The notes under the pieces: generated by a model
Databases searched by the model: none
What the model saw: the letters and a program-made list of their open reading frames with translations, nothing else
Told to the model about the DNA's origin: nothing
Origin: JAPXSY01 sp033812795
Lineage (GTDB): Bacteria > Verrucomicrobiota > Kiritimatiellia > RFP12 > UBA1067
Assembly: GCA_033812795.1 (NCBI GenBank)
Contig: JAPXSY010000005.1
Span: 27,443 to 91,442, forward strand
Length of the DNA stretch: 64,000 nucleotides
Reading direction: 5' to 3'
Part shown: in pieces, positions 8,955-18,988 of the stretch
Layout of the letters: each line of letters opens with the position of its first letter
How positions within the stretch are numbered: position 1 is the stretch's first letter
Program-made: the position numbers and the translations under genes

Positions 8955-9965
8955 TTAGTCGATGTAGAGGTCAGGCGGCGGAGAGACGGTCTCGAAAACC
9001 GGCGCGGGACCCTCGCTCACTCCCGATCCGGTCAGCCGGAACAGCAGGCTGATCCCGGCCAGAAGGCAGATCAACACCACCACACCGGCACCCGCCAGCA
9101 TCAGCACGCTTTTATGCGGCAGGGTCACGGGCAGACGGCGCCCCACATCTGTCCGCAGCTTCATGAACCCCTCTTTAAACGCCCGGATGCGCGCATTCCG
9201 CCGGGCGTGGGCGTCAGAGTCCTCATCCGCGAACCCGCCTGGAGCGCGGTCATTGGCTCTTCCGCCGATTTTGAAGATCGGCAACACGCGCCGTTGGGCA
9301 ACGGCGAATCGGTCGGCACTCTTGCGTTTTTCCGCGTCTGCGGCATCCGGCTGACGCGGGGTAACGGACGGCGCGGGATGGAAGAGATCCGGTTCCTGCG
9401 GCACATCCCGCTCTGGCTTCTCCTCCTCCTCTGGCCGCACCACCCACCCGAACAGATCGTGCGCACCGTGGCGGGCTGACCGGACTTCCCGTTCCGCGCC
9501 CGTTTCCTCCGTCCTGGACTTGACCGCAACCCTGTCCGCATCTTCGGCAGGCGGTGCTGCCGATTCCGGCGCTTCCTTCACCGGCCGCACCATCACGGCG
9601 GGACGGGGCTCAATCCGCTGGCGCTGCGGCCCGGCCTCCGGTGCCTGACGCGGCGTAACCGCCGACGCGGTTTCCGCCGCATCCTGCTCGGCCTCATGGG
9701 GCACGTCGCGGGTTCGGATGGCAGGCACACGCGCACCAGTGTACAAGTCCATGAATTCGCGGATCAGCGGCTCGGGATCCAATTCCAGCAGTTCCGCATA
9801 AAGCTTGATAAAGCCGCGACCGTAAATCGGCGCCGCCACCCGGCTGAACTGCTCACGTTCCAGATCCTCAACCACCTGCACCAGCAGATGCGTGCTCTCC
9901 GCCACATCCGATGGCGTCAGCCCGCGTTGCAGGCGCGCGTTCTTCAGAATCTCTCCGAATGCCAT
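8955..9965 (-). CDS. RodZ-like HTH membrane protein
   Basis: A 336-residue protein with an N-terminal Xre-type helix-turn-helix of the RodZ class (FGEILKNARLQRGLTPSDVA, then ESTHLLVQVVEDLE and IYGRGFIKLYAELL, about residues 3-70). A long charged, proline-rich linker follows, with one transmembrane segment near 285-308 (LMLAGAGVVVLICLLAGISL) and a short external tail. RodZ links MreB filaments to the membrane and peptidoglycan machinery. Here the gene is the last of the minus-strand block that begins with mreB, which supports a morphogenesis role. The periplasmic domain is much shorter than in E. coli RodZ. The start is 18 bases after the stop of ftsK. Confidence 0.75.
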   Translation of the reverse strand: MAFGEILKNARLQRGLTPSDVAESTHLLVQVVEDLEREQFSRVAAPIYGRGFIKLYAELLELDPEPLIREFMDLYTGARVPAIRTRDVPHEAEQDAAETASAVTPRQAPEAGPQRQRIEPRPAVMVRPVKEAPESAAPPAEDADRVAVKSRTEETGAEREVRSARHGAHDLFGWVVRPEEEEKPERDVPQEPDLFHPAPSVTPRQPDAADAEKRKSADRFAVAQRRVLPIFKIGGRANDRAPGGFADEDSDAHARRNARIRAFKEGFMKLRTDVGRRLPVTLPHKSVLMLAGAGVVVLICLLAGISLLFRLTGSGVSEGPAPVFETVSPPPDLYID

Positions 9966-9983
9966 GGTGACCTCGCTTTCCTG

Positions 9984-12479
9984 TTACACGCGGGGCGATT
10001 CGTCCGCCTCCGCCTCCTCGTCCGGCAACGGAGCGCCCGCACGATCCGTGCCACCGCCCACCGGAATTTCCTTGTCCAAATCAATAAGAATCTCACGCGA
10101 GTTGGAGCCCGCGTGCGGACCCACCACACCGCGCTCTTCCAGAATGTCGATCAGGCGGGCGGCCCGCGTGTACCCGATGCGCAACCGGCGTTGCAGCATG
10201 GTGGTCGACGCGCGCCGCGTCATGCGGATCACCTCGATCGCGTTCGGCAGCAGCACGTCATCCGACTCGCCGTCCTCCATCCCCTGCTCACTTCCGCCCT
10301 CGCCGTCCTCCTCATCCGACAACGCCGCTCCAGGCTCGCTCTCCCTGATTTTTTCCAGCCGGCCCGAGAGCGCGGCATCGTAACAGGGCGCGGATTGCTC
10401 TTTGACGTAGGCCACGACACGCGCGATCTCCTCATCCGAGACCCACGCGCCCTGCAGGCGCGTCAGTTGCCCGCCCTCCCGCAAAAACAGCATGTCGCCT
10501 TTGCCGATCAGCTCTTCCGCACCCGGGCTGTCCAGAATCGTGCGGCTGTCGTTGGACTGCGACACCTTGAAGGCAATGCGTCCGGGAATGTTCGACTTGA
10601 TCGTCCCGGTGATCACATCCACGGACGGGCGTTGCGTGGCGAGGATCAGGTGAATGCCCACCGCACGCGAAAGCGAGGTGAGGCGCGCGATGGCCGGCTC
10701 CACTTCTTTGCCGACCGACGCCATGATGTCCGCCACCTCATCCACGACAATCACGATGTACGGCAACCGGTCCGGCGTCTCATCGACTGCGGACGCCTGC
10801 GGAGAAAGTGCGTCCTCCTCCCCGAACAGATCATCCTGCCGAGCGATCACCCGGCTGTTGTACGCCACGATATTACGGCACCCTTCCTTCTGAAGCAACC
10901 GGTACCGCTTCTCCATCTCCATGATGGCCCACCGCAGACCGAACGCCACTTTCTTGGGGTCGTTGATCACCGGCACCAGCAGATGGGGCAACTCGTTGTA
11001 ACAGGTGAACTCCACGCGCTTCGGATCCACCAGAATCAGCCGGAGTTGATCCGGCGTGCGGCTCATCAGAAACCCGGTGAGTATGGCATTGAGGCACACG
11101 CTCTTGCCGGAACCGGTAGCCCCGGCGACCAGCAGATGAGGCGCTTTCGTGAGGTCGAACACCACATCGTCCCCCGCAACGTCCTTGCCCAAAAGCAGCG
11201 GCACCTCGCAGGTGTTGCGGGTCCAGGCCTCGCCCTCGATGATCTCGCGGAAGGTGATCGCGCGGGCGCGACGGTTGGGAATTTCGATGCCCACCGCATT
11301 CTTTCCCGGAATCGGGGCCTGAACCCGCAGGCTGGTCGCTTCCAGCGCCATCTGCAAGTTGGCGGTCAGGTTTGCGATGCGTTCAACCTTGATGTTCGGC
11401 GCGGGGCGCAGTTCATATTGCGTCACCACAGGGCCCGGAGTGGTACCGACCACCTCCACCGGCACGTTGAATTGACTCAGGGTTTCGACCAGAATATCGG
11501 AGGTTTCGGTGATGTTGCCATGATCCGCCGCCCCTTTGGGGATCGGGTTGAGTAACCTGACCGACGGCAGCTCGTAGGCGGCCGGGAGCGTTGCGGCAGG
11601 TTCCGGTTGCGCGACAACGGCAGGCGCGGTCCGGGTCCCCGCCGCCTTTTCCGGCACGACCTGTTGGGGCTCCACGCGCGGGGCGGGAGCGGGGGCGGCC
11701 GGAGCGGGCTCGCGCTGGCGCTCTTGCTCACGCGCCTGACGCGCCTCCTCTTTGGCCCGGCGCGCGGCCTCCCGGATTGCCTGACGCTGCTGACGCTCCC
11801 GCTCGCGACGCGTAAGCCCGTCATCCGCCTCCGAATCTTCCTTTTCCGCCGTACCGGGGGGTTCCGTCTTGTCTGCGGCACGCGGCCGCGTCGTCCACCA
11901 ACCGGTGACCCATCCCAACCCGGCCACGATATTCCGCAACCCCACCGCCAGAAACAGGGAGCACAGCATAATGGAGAGCATCAGGATCCCGCCACCCACC
12001 GGACTGAACCAGCGAGCCAACAGGCAGGTCATCAGCACATATCCGACCGCCCCGCCGGCATTCGGCTTCAGGTTGAGGCGTTCCAGAACAGGATCAAACA
12101 CTGTCGCGCTACCAAGTTGCAGCAAACAGCAAAGCGCGATCAGGAAAATCAGCATCCAGAAGGCCCGGCGGACAAGACGCACGGCACGCCCGTAGATCAG
12201 CATGACGCTGAACAGCAGCACCATCACCGGAACCAGCCAAAGCGCGAGACCGACCAGACTGTAGCCGATGAACACCGACCAAGCGCCGACGATGCCGATC
12301 AGATTCGAGGGGGGCGTCAGGGGCGGCGCCTGCAACCAGGAGATGTCGCGCCAATTGTATGTCAGAAGACTCAGCAGCGGAAAGAGCGCAATCGGAAAGA
12401 GCAACACACCGGTCCAACGCCGCTGAATGCGTCGCTCCAACTCCATCCTGTCCTGTTGTTCTATCAACCGTTCCGACAT
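9984..12479 (-). CDS. ftsK: DNA translocase FtsK/SpoIIIE
   Basis: Septum-anchored DNA pump of 831 residues. Four hydrophobic segments lie in the first about 190 residues, followed by an Arg/Glu- and Pro/Ala-rich linker. The motor has Walker A GATGSGKSVCLN at about 450 and a Walker B region IVVDEVADIM. A C-terminal winged-helix gamma domain is seen (TTMLQRRLRIGYTRAARLID). It moves chromosome dimers or termini through the closing septum. I chose the ATG at 12479 (preceded by GTGAG) over an in-frame GTG at 12488. It begins 5 bases after the ybbR stop, so it is tightly coupled to that gene. Confidence 0.95.
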   Translation of the reverse strand: MSERLIEQQDRMELERRIQRRWTGVLLFPIALFPLLSLLTYNWRDISWLQAPPLTPPSNLIGIVGAWSVFIGYSLVGLALWLVPVMVLLFSVMLIYGRAVRLVRRAFWMLIFLIALCCLLQLGSATVFDPVLERLNLKPNAGGAVGYVLMTCLLARWFSPVGGGILMLSIMLCSLFLAVGLRNIVAGLGWVTGWWTTRPRAADKTEPPGTAEKEDSEADDGLTRRERERQQRQAIREAARRAKEEARQAREQERQREPAPAAPAPAPRVEPQQVVPEKAAGTRTAPAVVAQPEPAATLPAAYELPSVRLLNPIPKGAADHGNITETSDILVETLSQFNVPVEVVGTTPGPVVTQYELRPAPNIKVERIANLTANLQMALEATSLRVQAPIPGKNAVGIEIPNRRARAITFREIIEGEAWTRNTCEVPLLLGKDVAGDDVVFDLTKAPHLLVAGATGSGKSVCLNAILTGFLMSRTPDQLRLILVDPKRVEFTCYNELPHLLVPVINDPKKVAFGLRWAIMEMEKRYRLLQKEGCRNIVAYNSRVIARQDDLFGEEDALSPQASAVDETPDRLPYIVIVVDEVADIMASVGKEVEPAIARLTSLSRAVGIHLILATQRPSVDVITGTIKSNIPGRIAFKVSQSNDSRTILDSPGAEELIGKGDMLFLREGGQLTRLQGAWVSDEEIARVVAYVKEQSAPCYDAALSGRLEKIRESEPGAALSDEEDGEGGSEQGMEDGESDDVLLPNAIEVIRMTRRASTTMLQRRLRIGYTRAARLIDILEERGVVGPHAGSNSREILIDLDKEIPVGGGTDRAGAPLPDEEAEADESPRV

Positions 12480-12484
12480 GGCTC

Positions 12485-13498
12485 TCACTTTTGCCCCGCG
12501 GGCGTATCGGCGCCGACAACCGACGCTGTCACGGGAATCAGGCGGACCGTCGGCGGCAACGCCCGGACCTCGCTGACCTCTAATCCCTGTTGAAGGTGTA
12601 TCATGACCGGCACCCCGTTGGTCTCCCGCGACAGCGGGAGATTACCGCTGACCACGGCGGTCACCTGCTCCGGCGTGACCGCCTTGACGATCTCGCCGCG
12701 TCCGCTCAACTCGACCTCCACACACTCCGGCTCCACGTGCCAGCGCTGCACCATGTCATGCGGGTATACCACCACCGGCACGCGCTCCAGTTTCGCGGTG
12801 GCCTTCTCGCTGAGGATCTGCACCTGCACCACCATTTCGGGCGGTTCCACGGTCGCGTTCACCACATCGCCGGGCGGCAACAGGCGCACACGCGTCGAAA
12901 AGGTTTGCGAGCGGCCGTCCACATTGATGGGTTCGGTTTGGATCTGGGTGACCTCGGGATTCAGCGTGCTGAGCTGGCGGCGCGAACCCCGCACAACCGC
13001 ATTGGTGAGGTCGTACACCAACTGCACGCGGCCACGCGCCGTGCCGATCTCGGCGGGTCGCGCGATCATAAGCGGAAGGGACATGGGCACGTCAAACTTG
13101 ACGACCGCCACGTTCGGATCAACCTTCACCACCCGGATCCCGCGCACCCCGCGCAGATTGCCGCGCCGGATTTTGACCGGCACCGAGTCCACCAGATTCC
13201 CCTTCTTCTGCCGCGGCCGCACCACGCAACGCGCCACAGAGAGCGACAACTGGTTCACATCCGTATAGGAGCCGCGCAGGGTCACCTGCACGGAACGCGG
13301 CTCCACGGATTCAATCGCGGCACCGGCACCCGCCGCATCGAACTCGGCCTCCACCGGAATCGAGATGACCCGCACATGACTGATTTCGGCCCGGATCGAG
13401 AAATAGACCAGAACGGCGATCACCAACGAGAGCAACTTCCAATACCCGTTGTTGAGAAACACGATCCGCAGGATCGAAAGCACCTTATCCCTTTGCAT
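12485..13498 (-). CDS. YbbR-domain membrane protein, probable CdaA partner
   Basis: A 337-residue protein with one N-terminal transmembrane segment (WKLLSLVIAVLVYFSI, about 20-35) and an external region with the repeated beta-rich pattern of YbbR domains (for example VRVISIPVEAEF and VQVTLRGSYTDV). In Firmicutes the YbbR protein CdaR is encoded beside the diadenylate cyclase CdaA and modulates it. The same order is seen here: the start overlaps the end of cdaA by 14 bases. Functional equivalence to CdaR is inferred from that arrangement. Confidence 0.82.
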   Translation of the reverse strand: MQRDKVLSILRIVFLNNGYWKLLSLVIAVLVYFSIRAEISHVRVISIPVEAEFDAAGAGAAIESVEPRSVQVTLRGSYTDVNQLSLSVARCVVRPRQKKGNLVDSVPVKIRRGNLRGVRGIRVVKVDPNVAVVKFDVPMSLPLMIARPAEIGTARGRVQLVYDLTNAVVRGSRRQLSTLNPEVTQIQTEPINVDGRSQTFSTRVRLLPPGDVVNATVEPPEMVVQVQILSEKATAKLERVPVVVYPHDMVQRWHVEPECVEVELSGRGEIVKAVTPEQVTAVVSGNLPLSRETNGVPVMIHLQQGLEVSEVRALPPTVRLIPVTASVVGADTPAGQK

Positions 13499-14348
13499 GA
13501 TCGTCCCCCCCGACCGACATCGCCAACGGCTTCAACCACTTTTCGAGTTTCAGGGTCAGCCATTCGGTCACGGTCGACGCGTCCCCTGTCTGCTGCGGCA
13601 TGGCCACCCGCAACCAGCGCAGAATCATCTTACCGATCTTGTCATCCTCATACTGATGCAGTCTGCCGTTGTAGGCCGCGGAAATACGTCCGGTCTCTTC
13701 GGACACCACGATCACCACGGCGTCGGTCTCCTCGCTCAGCCCCACTGCGGCCCGATGGCGCATTCCGGAAGCCGCGAGTTCACCCTGATTGGATACCGGA
13801 AAAAGACAGTGCGCAGAGGCCACCCGGCCATCACGCAGAATGATGCCGCCGTCGTGCAGAGGCAGCGGCGGGGTGAAAAGGGAGACCATCAGTTCATGAC
13901 TGAACAAGGCGTTCAGCTTAACCCCTGTCTCCTCATACCCGCACAGCGAAATGCCGCGTTCCACCGCGATCAGGGCACCGATCCGCGCCCGCGACAGATT
14001 CATCACGCTCTGGCAGATCAACTCGGGCACAGAGGACTGCTGCCGCGTGTACTGGCGTGAGAACAACCGTTGTCCGCCGACCAGCGCCAGCACACGGCGG
14101 ATCTCCTGCTGAAACACCACCACCATACTCAGCGCCAGATAGATCAGGAAAAAATACACCACCCACGCCAGCACATCGAAGCGGAAGAGATAGGTGAACA
14201 GCAGCAAAGAGACCACCAGAACGCAGAACCCCAACAACACCTGCGCACTGCGCGTGCCTTTCACGAAACGGATCAGCGCATAGATCCCCAGATAGAGGAT
14301 CAGGATCTGCATCACGTCGTTGAAGCCGATCTGGACACCATCAAACAT
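13485..14348 (-). CDS. cdaA: Diadenylate cyclase CdaA (c-di-AMP synthase)
   Basis: Membrane-bound DAC-domain enzyme of 287 residues that condenses two ATP to c-di-AMP. Three hydrophobic segments fill about residues 10-80. The catalytic DAC motifs are visible as DGGIILRDG (166-174; the family usually has DGA) and GMRHRAAVG (RHR at 197-199), followed by SEETDAVVIVVSEETG. The ATG at 14348 overlaps the folP stop by 8 bases; a GTG at 14357 is an alternative. The gene sits between folP and ybbR within the mreB-rodZ block, so c-di-AMP synthesis is linked to cell-wall functions. Confidence 0.95.
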   Translation of the reverse strand: MFDGVQIGFNDVMQILILYLGIYALIRFVKGTRSAQVLLGFCVLVVSLLLFTYLFRFDVLAWVVYFFLIYLALSMVVVFQQEIRRVLALVGGQRLFSRQYTRQQSSVPELICQSVMNLSRARIGALIAVERGISLCGYEETGVKLNALFSHELMVSLFTPPLPLHDGGIILRDGRVASAHCLFPVSNQGELAASGMRHRAAVGLSEETDAVVIVVSEETGRISAAYNGRLHQYEDDKIGKMILRWLRVAMPQQTGDASTVTEWLTLKLEKWLKPLAMSVGGDDHAKG

Positions 14349-15225
14349 GCGTCTCACCCACTGTTGCCTCCGCCAGACGGCGGACCATCGCCAACGCCTG
14401 GCGGGTAGCCTTCACGTCATGCACCCGCACCACCGCGGCCCCGTGCAACGCGCACCAGACCGCCGCACCCACACTGCCGCCCACACGTTCACGCGCGTCA
14501 GGCTCGCCGCACACCTCGCCGACGAAACGCTTGCGCGAGGCGCCCACCAGCAACGGCCCCAATCGCGACAGGCGCGCGGTCGCGGCCAACAACGCGACGG
14601 AATGCGCCGTGTCCTTCGCAAACCCGATACCGGGATCCAGAAGAATCCGCTCGCGCCCGATCCCGCTTTCCACCGCACACGCCAACGCATCACGCAGCAT
14701 TGCCTCCACTTCGCCCACCACGTCGCGGTATTCGGTCAGGTCAGACATGGTGCGGGGCGTCCCGCGCATGTGCATCAGCACCACACCCGCCCCGCTGTCA
14801 CGCACCAGACGAACCATCTCCGCGTCTTCCGTGAACGGCTGCACGGCATTGACCGCACAGGCTCCCGCCTCCAGCGCCGCGCGGGCCACCGCAGCATGGC
14901 GCGTATCCACCGTAACCGGCACGCCGCTCCGCTCCGCCAGCATCCGGATCACCGGCGCCACCCGGCGCGTCTCCTCTTCCGTGCTGACCTCTTCCGCGCC
15001 CGGCCGCGTCGATTCGCCACCGATGTCAAGGATATCCGCCCCTTCCTCCACCAAATCCAGTGCGTGGGCCACGGCGCGTTCCTCGTCGAACCACTTGCCG
15101 CCGTCGGAAAAGGAGTCCGGCGTCACATTGACGATGCCCATCACGAGCGTATGGCGCAACGGCACCACGCACCCGCGGCACACCCATGTGCGCCCGCTGT
15201 CTCTCTCCACACTCTGCACTCCCAT
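14341..15225 (-). CDS. folP: Dihydropteroate synthase
   Basis: Folate-pathway enzyme joining p-aminobenzoate to dihydropterin pyrophosphate; 294 residues. Signature 1 is GIVNVTPDSFSDGG (about 30-43). Signature 2, GADILDIGGESTRPGA, follows, and a C-terminal RVHDVKATRQA is present. It starts 14 bases after the ftsH stop and overlaps cdaA. folE (59.4 kb) and an SDR of pteridine-reductase type (36.7 kb) elsewhere in the window serve the same pathway but are not linked to it. Confidence 0.96.
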   Translation of the reverse strand: MGVQSVERDSGRTWVCRGCVVPLRHTLVMGIVNVTPDSFSDGGKWFDEERAVAHALDLVEEGADILDIGGESTRPGAEEVSTEEETRRVAPVIRMLAERSGVPVTVDTRHAAVARAALEAGACAVNAVQPFTEDAEMVRLVRDSGAGVVLMHMRGTPRTMSDLTEYRDVVGEVEAMLRDALACAVESGIGRERILLDPGIGFAKDTAHSVALLAATARLSRLGPLLVGASRKRFVGEVCGEPDARERVGGSVGAAVWCALHGAAVVRVHDVKATRQALAMVRRLAEATVGETHV

Positions 15226-15239
15226 CCTCTCGCGTACGA

Positions 15240-17282
15240 CTACAGTAGAAACTCCGGCGGCTCATCCGGCTTATCCTGCGGCGTTTCCTTGTCGACAGGA
15301 ACAGCGGGATCCGTTGATGCCGGTTCGTCTGCCTGCCCGTCCTCCAGCGACGACACCTCGTCGGGCAGGCGGCCTTGACGGATCAGGCTCTCCACATCGC
15401 GGCCGTCCAGCGTCTCGGCCTCCAACAGGCACTCCACCAAGCGCTCCAGTTTCGCGCGGTTGTCTTGCAGCATCCGTTCCGCTCGCGCGTACGACTCGGT
15501 AACCAGCCGCGAGACCTCCGCGTCGATTTCCTTGGCGGTCTCCTCGCTGTAGGCTTGGTTGCGCGCCACTTCGCGCCCCAGAAAGAGCGTCTCCTGATTG
15601 TCACCGAATGACTGGAAACCAAACCGGTCGCTCATACCGTACGAACAGATCATTTTCCGCGCGATCTCGCTTGCCATTTTGATGTCCATGCGCGCGCCGG
15701 TGGAGAGGTCGGCGGTGAAGAATTTTTCCGCGATGCGTCCACCCATCAGAACCACCAACTGGTCGAGCAATTCGCTGCGCGTACGGTTCAGCACATCCCG
15801 CTCGGGAAGGGACATCGTGGCCCCCAAGGCCTGGCCGCGCGGAATGATCGTGACTTTGTGCAGCGGCTCGGCATGTTCGCACAGCACTTGCAGCAACGCG
15901 TGGCCCGACTCGTGCCAGGCGGTGATGCGGCGCTCGCGGTCATCCATGGCCCGGCTGCGACGCTCGCGGCCCCACAGCACCTTGTCGCGCGCCTCTTCCA
16001 GATCGGACTGCCCGACCGCCCGCTTGTTGGCGCGCGCCGCCAGCAGCGCCGCCTCGTTCAGCAGGTTGGCCAAATCCGCACCGGAGAAGCCGGGCGTCCC
16101 GCGGGCGATTCGGCTCAGGTCGGCGTCATGCGCCAACTTGATCTTCTCGGCGTGCATCCGCAGGATCTCCTCGCGGCCCTTCAGGGTGGGCAGGTCGATG
16201 ATGATCTGGCGGTCGAAGCGGCCCGGCCGCAGTAACGCCGGATCCAGCACATCGGCGCGGTTCGTGGCCGCAATGATGATCACGCCTTCCGAGGTCTCGA
16301 AACCGTCCATCTCCACCAGCAGCGCGTTGAGCGTCTGCTCGCGCTCATCATGCCCGCCGCCGATACCGGAGAAGCGGCTGCGGCCCACCGCATCGATCTC
16401 ATCGATGAAAATCAGGCAGGGCGCATGCTTCTTGCCTTGCTCGAACATGTCGCGCACCCGCGACGCGCCCACCCCCACGAACATCTCCACGAAATCCGAA
16501 CCGCTGATACTGAAGAAGGGCACGCCCGCCTCCCCGGCGATCGCCTTGGCCAACAAGGTTTTGCCCGTTCCCGGCGGCCCCATGAGCAGCACCCCCTTGG
16601 GAATCCGTCCGCCGAGGACTTGGAATTTCCGGGGGTCTTTCAGAAACTCGACGATCTCCTGCACCTCTTCCTTGGCCTCCCGGATGCCTGCCACATTCGC
16701 GAACGTCAGCTTCTTCTTGTCCTGGCTCAACATTTTCGCCCGGCTCTTGCCGAAACTCATCGCGCCCATGTTGGCCGATTTGATTTGGCGGATGAAAACG
16801 AAATAGAGGATCACCAGGATCAGGATCACCGGCAGGATGTCGCGGAGCAGCGCGCCGAAGACATTGGTGTTGTAAACCAACGGACAGGGAATCTTCTTTT
16901 CGAGCAGAAACTGCTCGAGATTCTCGGACGGGATCAGGTTGACACGGAACCGCTCTTTGGCGGCACCCTTGCGGACTCCCCGGAGGTAGGTCATGCCGTT
17001 CGCTTCGCGCACCAACTCGACCTTTTCGATTAGTCCCTCTTCCACCAGTCCCCGGAACTCGAGCTGGTCCATGGGCCGCATCGCGCCTTCGGGTTTGTAA
17101 TAGAACATCCCCAGCATGAACAGCAGCAACAGGCCGACGACCATCCAGGCGCCGAAAACCCGTTTGGGAGGCAGGGCGCCGCTTGTCGCGCCCCCCTCCG
17201 GCTTGCCCCCCCGGTTCGGGAGCGCGGGAGGTTGATTCGGCAGCTCGCGCTTGTGATCACTCTCTTTCGACATAGGGTTCAT
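15240..17282 (-). CDS. ftsH: ATP-dependent zinc metalloprotease FtsH
   Basis: Membrane AAA+ protease that degrades membrane and regulatory proteins; about 680 residues. Two transmembrane segments (WMVVGLLLLFMLGMFYY and ILPVILILVILYFVFI) flank a small periplasmic domain. The AAA domain has GPPGTGKTLLAK (about 231), a Walker B LIFIDEIDAVGR and the second region of homology. The zinc site is HESGH (457-461). I chose the ATG at 17282, which has GGGA 9-10 bases upstream; ATG at 17273 is possible, and an upstream TTG at 17297 is unlikely. It lies between rng and folP. Confidence 0.97.
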   Translation of the reverse strand: MNPMSKESDHKRELPNQPPALPNRGGKPEGGATSGALPPKRVFGAWMVVGLLLLFMLGMFYYKPEGAMRPMDQLEFRGLVEEGLIEKVELVREANGMTYLRGVRKGAAKERFRVNLIPSENLEQFLLEKKIPCPLVYNTNVFGALLRDILPVILILVILYFVFIRQIKSANMGAMSFGKSRAKMLSQDKKKLTFANVAGIREAKEEVQEIVEFLKDPRKFQVLGGRIPKGVLLMGPPGTGKTLLAKAIAGEAGVPFFSISGSDFVEMFVGVGASRVRDMFEQGKKHAPCLIFIDEIDAVGRSRFSGIGGGHDEREQTLNALLVEMDGFETSEGVIIIAATNRADVLDPALLRPGRFDRQIIIDLPTLKGREEILRMHAEKIKLAHDADLSRIARGTPGFSGADLANLLNEAALLAARANKRAVGQSDLEEARDKVLWGRERRSRAMDDRERRITAWHESGHALLQVLCEHAEPLHKVTIIPRGQALGATMSLPERDVLNRTRSELLDQLVVLMGGRIAEKFFTADLSTGARMDIKMASEIARKMICSYGMSDRFGFQSFGDNQETLFLGREVARNQAYSEETAKEIDAEVSRLVTESYARAERMLQDNRAKLERLVECLLEAETLDGRDVESLIRQGRLPDEVSSLEDGQADEPASTDPAVPVDKETPQDKPDEPPEFLL

Positions 17283-17348
17283 ATCATACGTTCCCAACGC
17301 GCGTGGGGCAATGCGAAAACAGTGGAACGTTCACCGCGAACGCCCCCA

Positions 17349-18941
17349 TCACCTCGCGCCCTGCTCGCCAACAGCGTATAGGATTTTCCCGCTCTGCCCG
17401 TCCGCGATACAGAAAGATTCGGGATGGCGGTGCAATTCCGACTTGAAGGTCAGACGGCCGGTGTAGCGGCGCTGCAACTCCACGAGAAACGCCTCGTCTT
17501 CCGTGCGCAGACGATCCAGCACACTCGGCGCCACCACGATCTGCAGCTCCACCAGACCCTGTCCCTCGTGCTCGTGACGGGCCTTCCGCATGAGCACCGC
17601 GATCTGGCGCTGGATATCCACACTCAGGGCCAGCGGTGATTTGATCAGGCCGTGGCCGCGGCAATACGGACAGTCCGAATACATCTGGGACAGCAGACTC
17701 TCTTCCTGACGTTGACGCGTCATCTCCATGATCCCCAACTCCGAGATGGGCAACACGTTCGTGCGGGCGCGGTCGCGCTTGAGTGCCTGTTTCATGGCCT
17801 TGTAGACCGTGTTCTGGTGTTTCCGGGATTTCATGTCGATCAGGTCCACCACCACCAGACCGCCGATGTTGCGCAACCGCAACTGGCGCGCCACCTCTTC
17901 CACCGCCTCAAGGTTCACTTCGAGGATGGCGTCCTCCTGCGAGCCCTTGCCGCGGTGGCGTCCGGTATTCACGTCGATGGCGATCAGCGCCTCGGTCTCA
18001 TCGAAGATCAGATACCCGCCGGACTGGAGGTTGACCTTGCGCCGGAACGCCTCCTCGAGTTGACGCTCGATGCCGTGGTGCTCGAAAATCGACAACTGTC
18101 CCTCATACTGGGCGATCACGTGTTTGGCCCGGCGCGAGATCCGGCCGGCCACCTCCCGGATACGGGCGTAAGCCTCGCCGTCATCAATCGTCACGCGGTT
18201 GATTTCCTCGGTCAGCCAGTCGCGCACCACGCGCTCGACCAAATCCGGCTCCTGATACACGCAGGCCGGCGCCCGCAGGTTCTTGATGTTGTCTTGCAGT
18301 TCATTCCATGACTCCCAAAGGTTCCGGAGGTCGCGCACGAAAGCGCGCTTGCTGGCCCCGGCCCCGACCGTGCGCACGATCAGGCCGGCGTCATCCGGCA
18401 ACGGCAGCCGATCCAGAATCTTCTTCAGGCGCTGGCGCTCTTTCGCATCGCCGATTTTGCGTGACACCCCGCGTAACCGCGTACCCGGCATCATCACCAG
18501 ATACCGTCCCGGCAGACTCAGGTTGGCGGTCACGCGCGGCCCCTTGGTGCCGATCGGCCCCTTGGTCACCTGCACCACCAGCTCCGACCCCGGGGGAAAC
18601 CGTTTCGCGATCTCATCATTCGAGATGCGCCGGCGGCGCGAGGGACGCACGTTCTCCTCGTCGTCATCCAGACGGCTGTCGTCATCCGGCAGCATGTCCC
18701 AGTAGTGCAGGAACGCATTTTTCTTCATGCCGATATCGACGAACGCGGCCTGCAGATCATGCTCCAGATTCTGGATGCGGCCCTTGTAAATGCTTCCGAC
18801 CAGACGTTCCTCGGTGGGATGCTCCACCTGAAACTCCTCCACCCGGCCGTTCTCCACAACCGCCACGCGCGTTTCGAGCTTCTCCACATTCACCACGATC
18901 TCACGCTTCGGCGCGCCTTTTTTAAACCAACCGAATAACAT
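17349..18941 (-). CDS. rng: Ribonuclease G/E family endoribonuclease
   Basis: Single-strand endoribonuclease of 530 residues, close to RNase G in length and lacking the long RNase E tail. An N-terminal S1 domain (VGSIYKGRIQNLEHDLQAAF) is interrupted by an acidic insert. The two catalytic aspartates are seen as DVNTG (D323) and VVVDLIDM (D366). A CPYC zinc-link motif is near 420. The ATG at 18941 has a perfect AGGAGG six bases upstream; the upstream open frame to 18992 is not coding. It follows rodA, the common mre-rodA-rng arrangement. Confidence 0.94.
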   Translation of the reverse strand: MLFGWFKKGAPKREIVVNVEKLETRVAVVENGRVEEFQVEHPTEERLVGSIYKGRIQNLEHDLQAAFVDIGMKKNAFLHYWDMLPDDDSRLDDDEENVRPSRRRRISNDEIAKRFPPGSELVVQVTKGPIGTKGPRVTANLSLPGRYLVMMPGTRLRGVSRKIGDAKERQRLKKILDRLPLPDDAGLIVRTVGAGASKRAFVRDLRNLWESWNELQDNIKNLRAPACVYQEPDLVERVVRDWLTEEINRVTIDDGEAYARIREVAGRISRRAKHVIAQYEGQLSIFEHHGIERQLEEAFRRKVNLQSGGYLIFDETEALIAIDVNTGRHRGKGSQEDAILEVNLEAVEEVARQLRLRNIGGLVVVDLIDMKSRKHQNTVYKAMKQALKRDRARTNVLPISELGIMEMTRQRQEESLLSQMYSDCPYCRGHGLIKSPLALSVDIQRQIAVLMRKARHEHEGQGLVELQIVVAPSVLDRLRTEDEAFLVELQRRYTGRLTFKSELHRHPESFCIADGQSGKILYAVGEQGAR

Positions 18942-18988
18942 ACCCAACCTCCTGACTGGACGGGGATTCCGCGCACAGCGCGCCCCGC

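Noticed and set aside
9696..11555. 619-residue plus-strand ORF opposite ftsK and the RodZ-like gene
   Set aside because: Spans two well-supported genes on the other strand; composition (RHQ, HDH runs) is that of a shadow frame.
12590..13843. 417-residue plus-strand ORF opposite ybbR and cdaA
   Set aside because: Shadow of two overlapping real genes; no domain visible.
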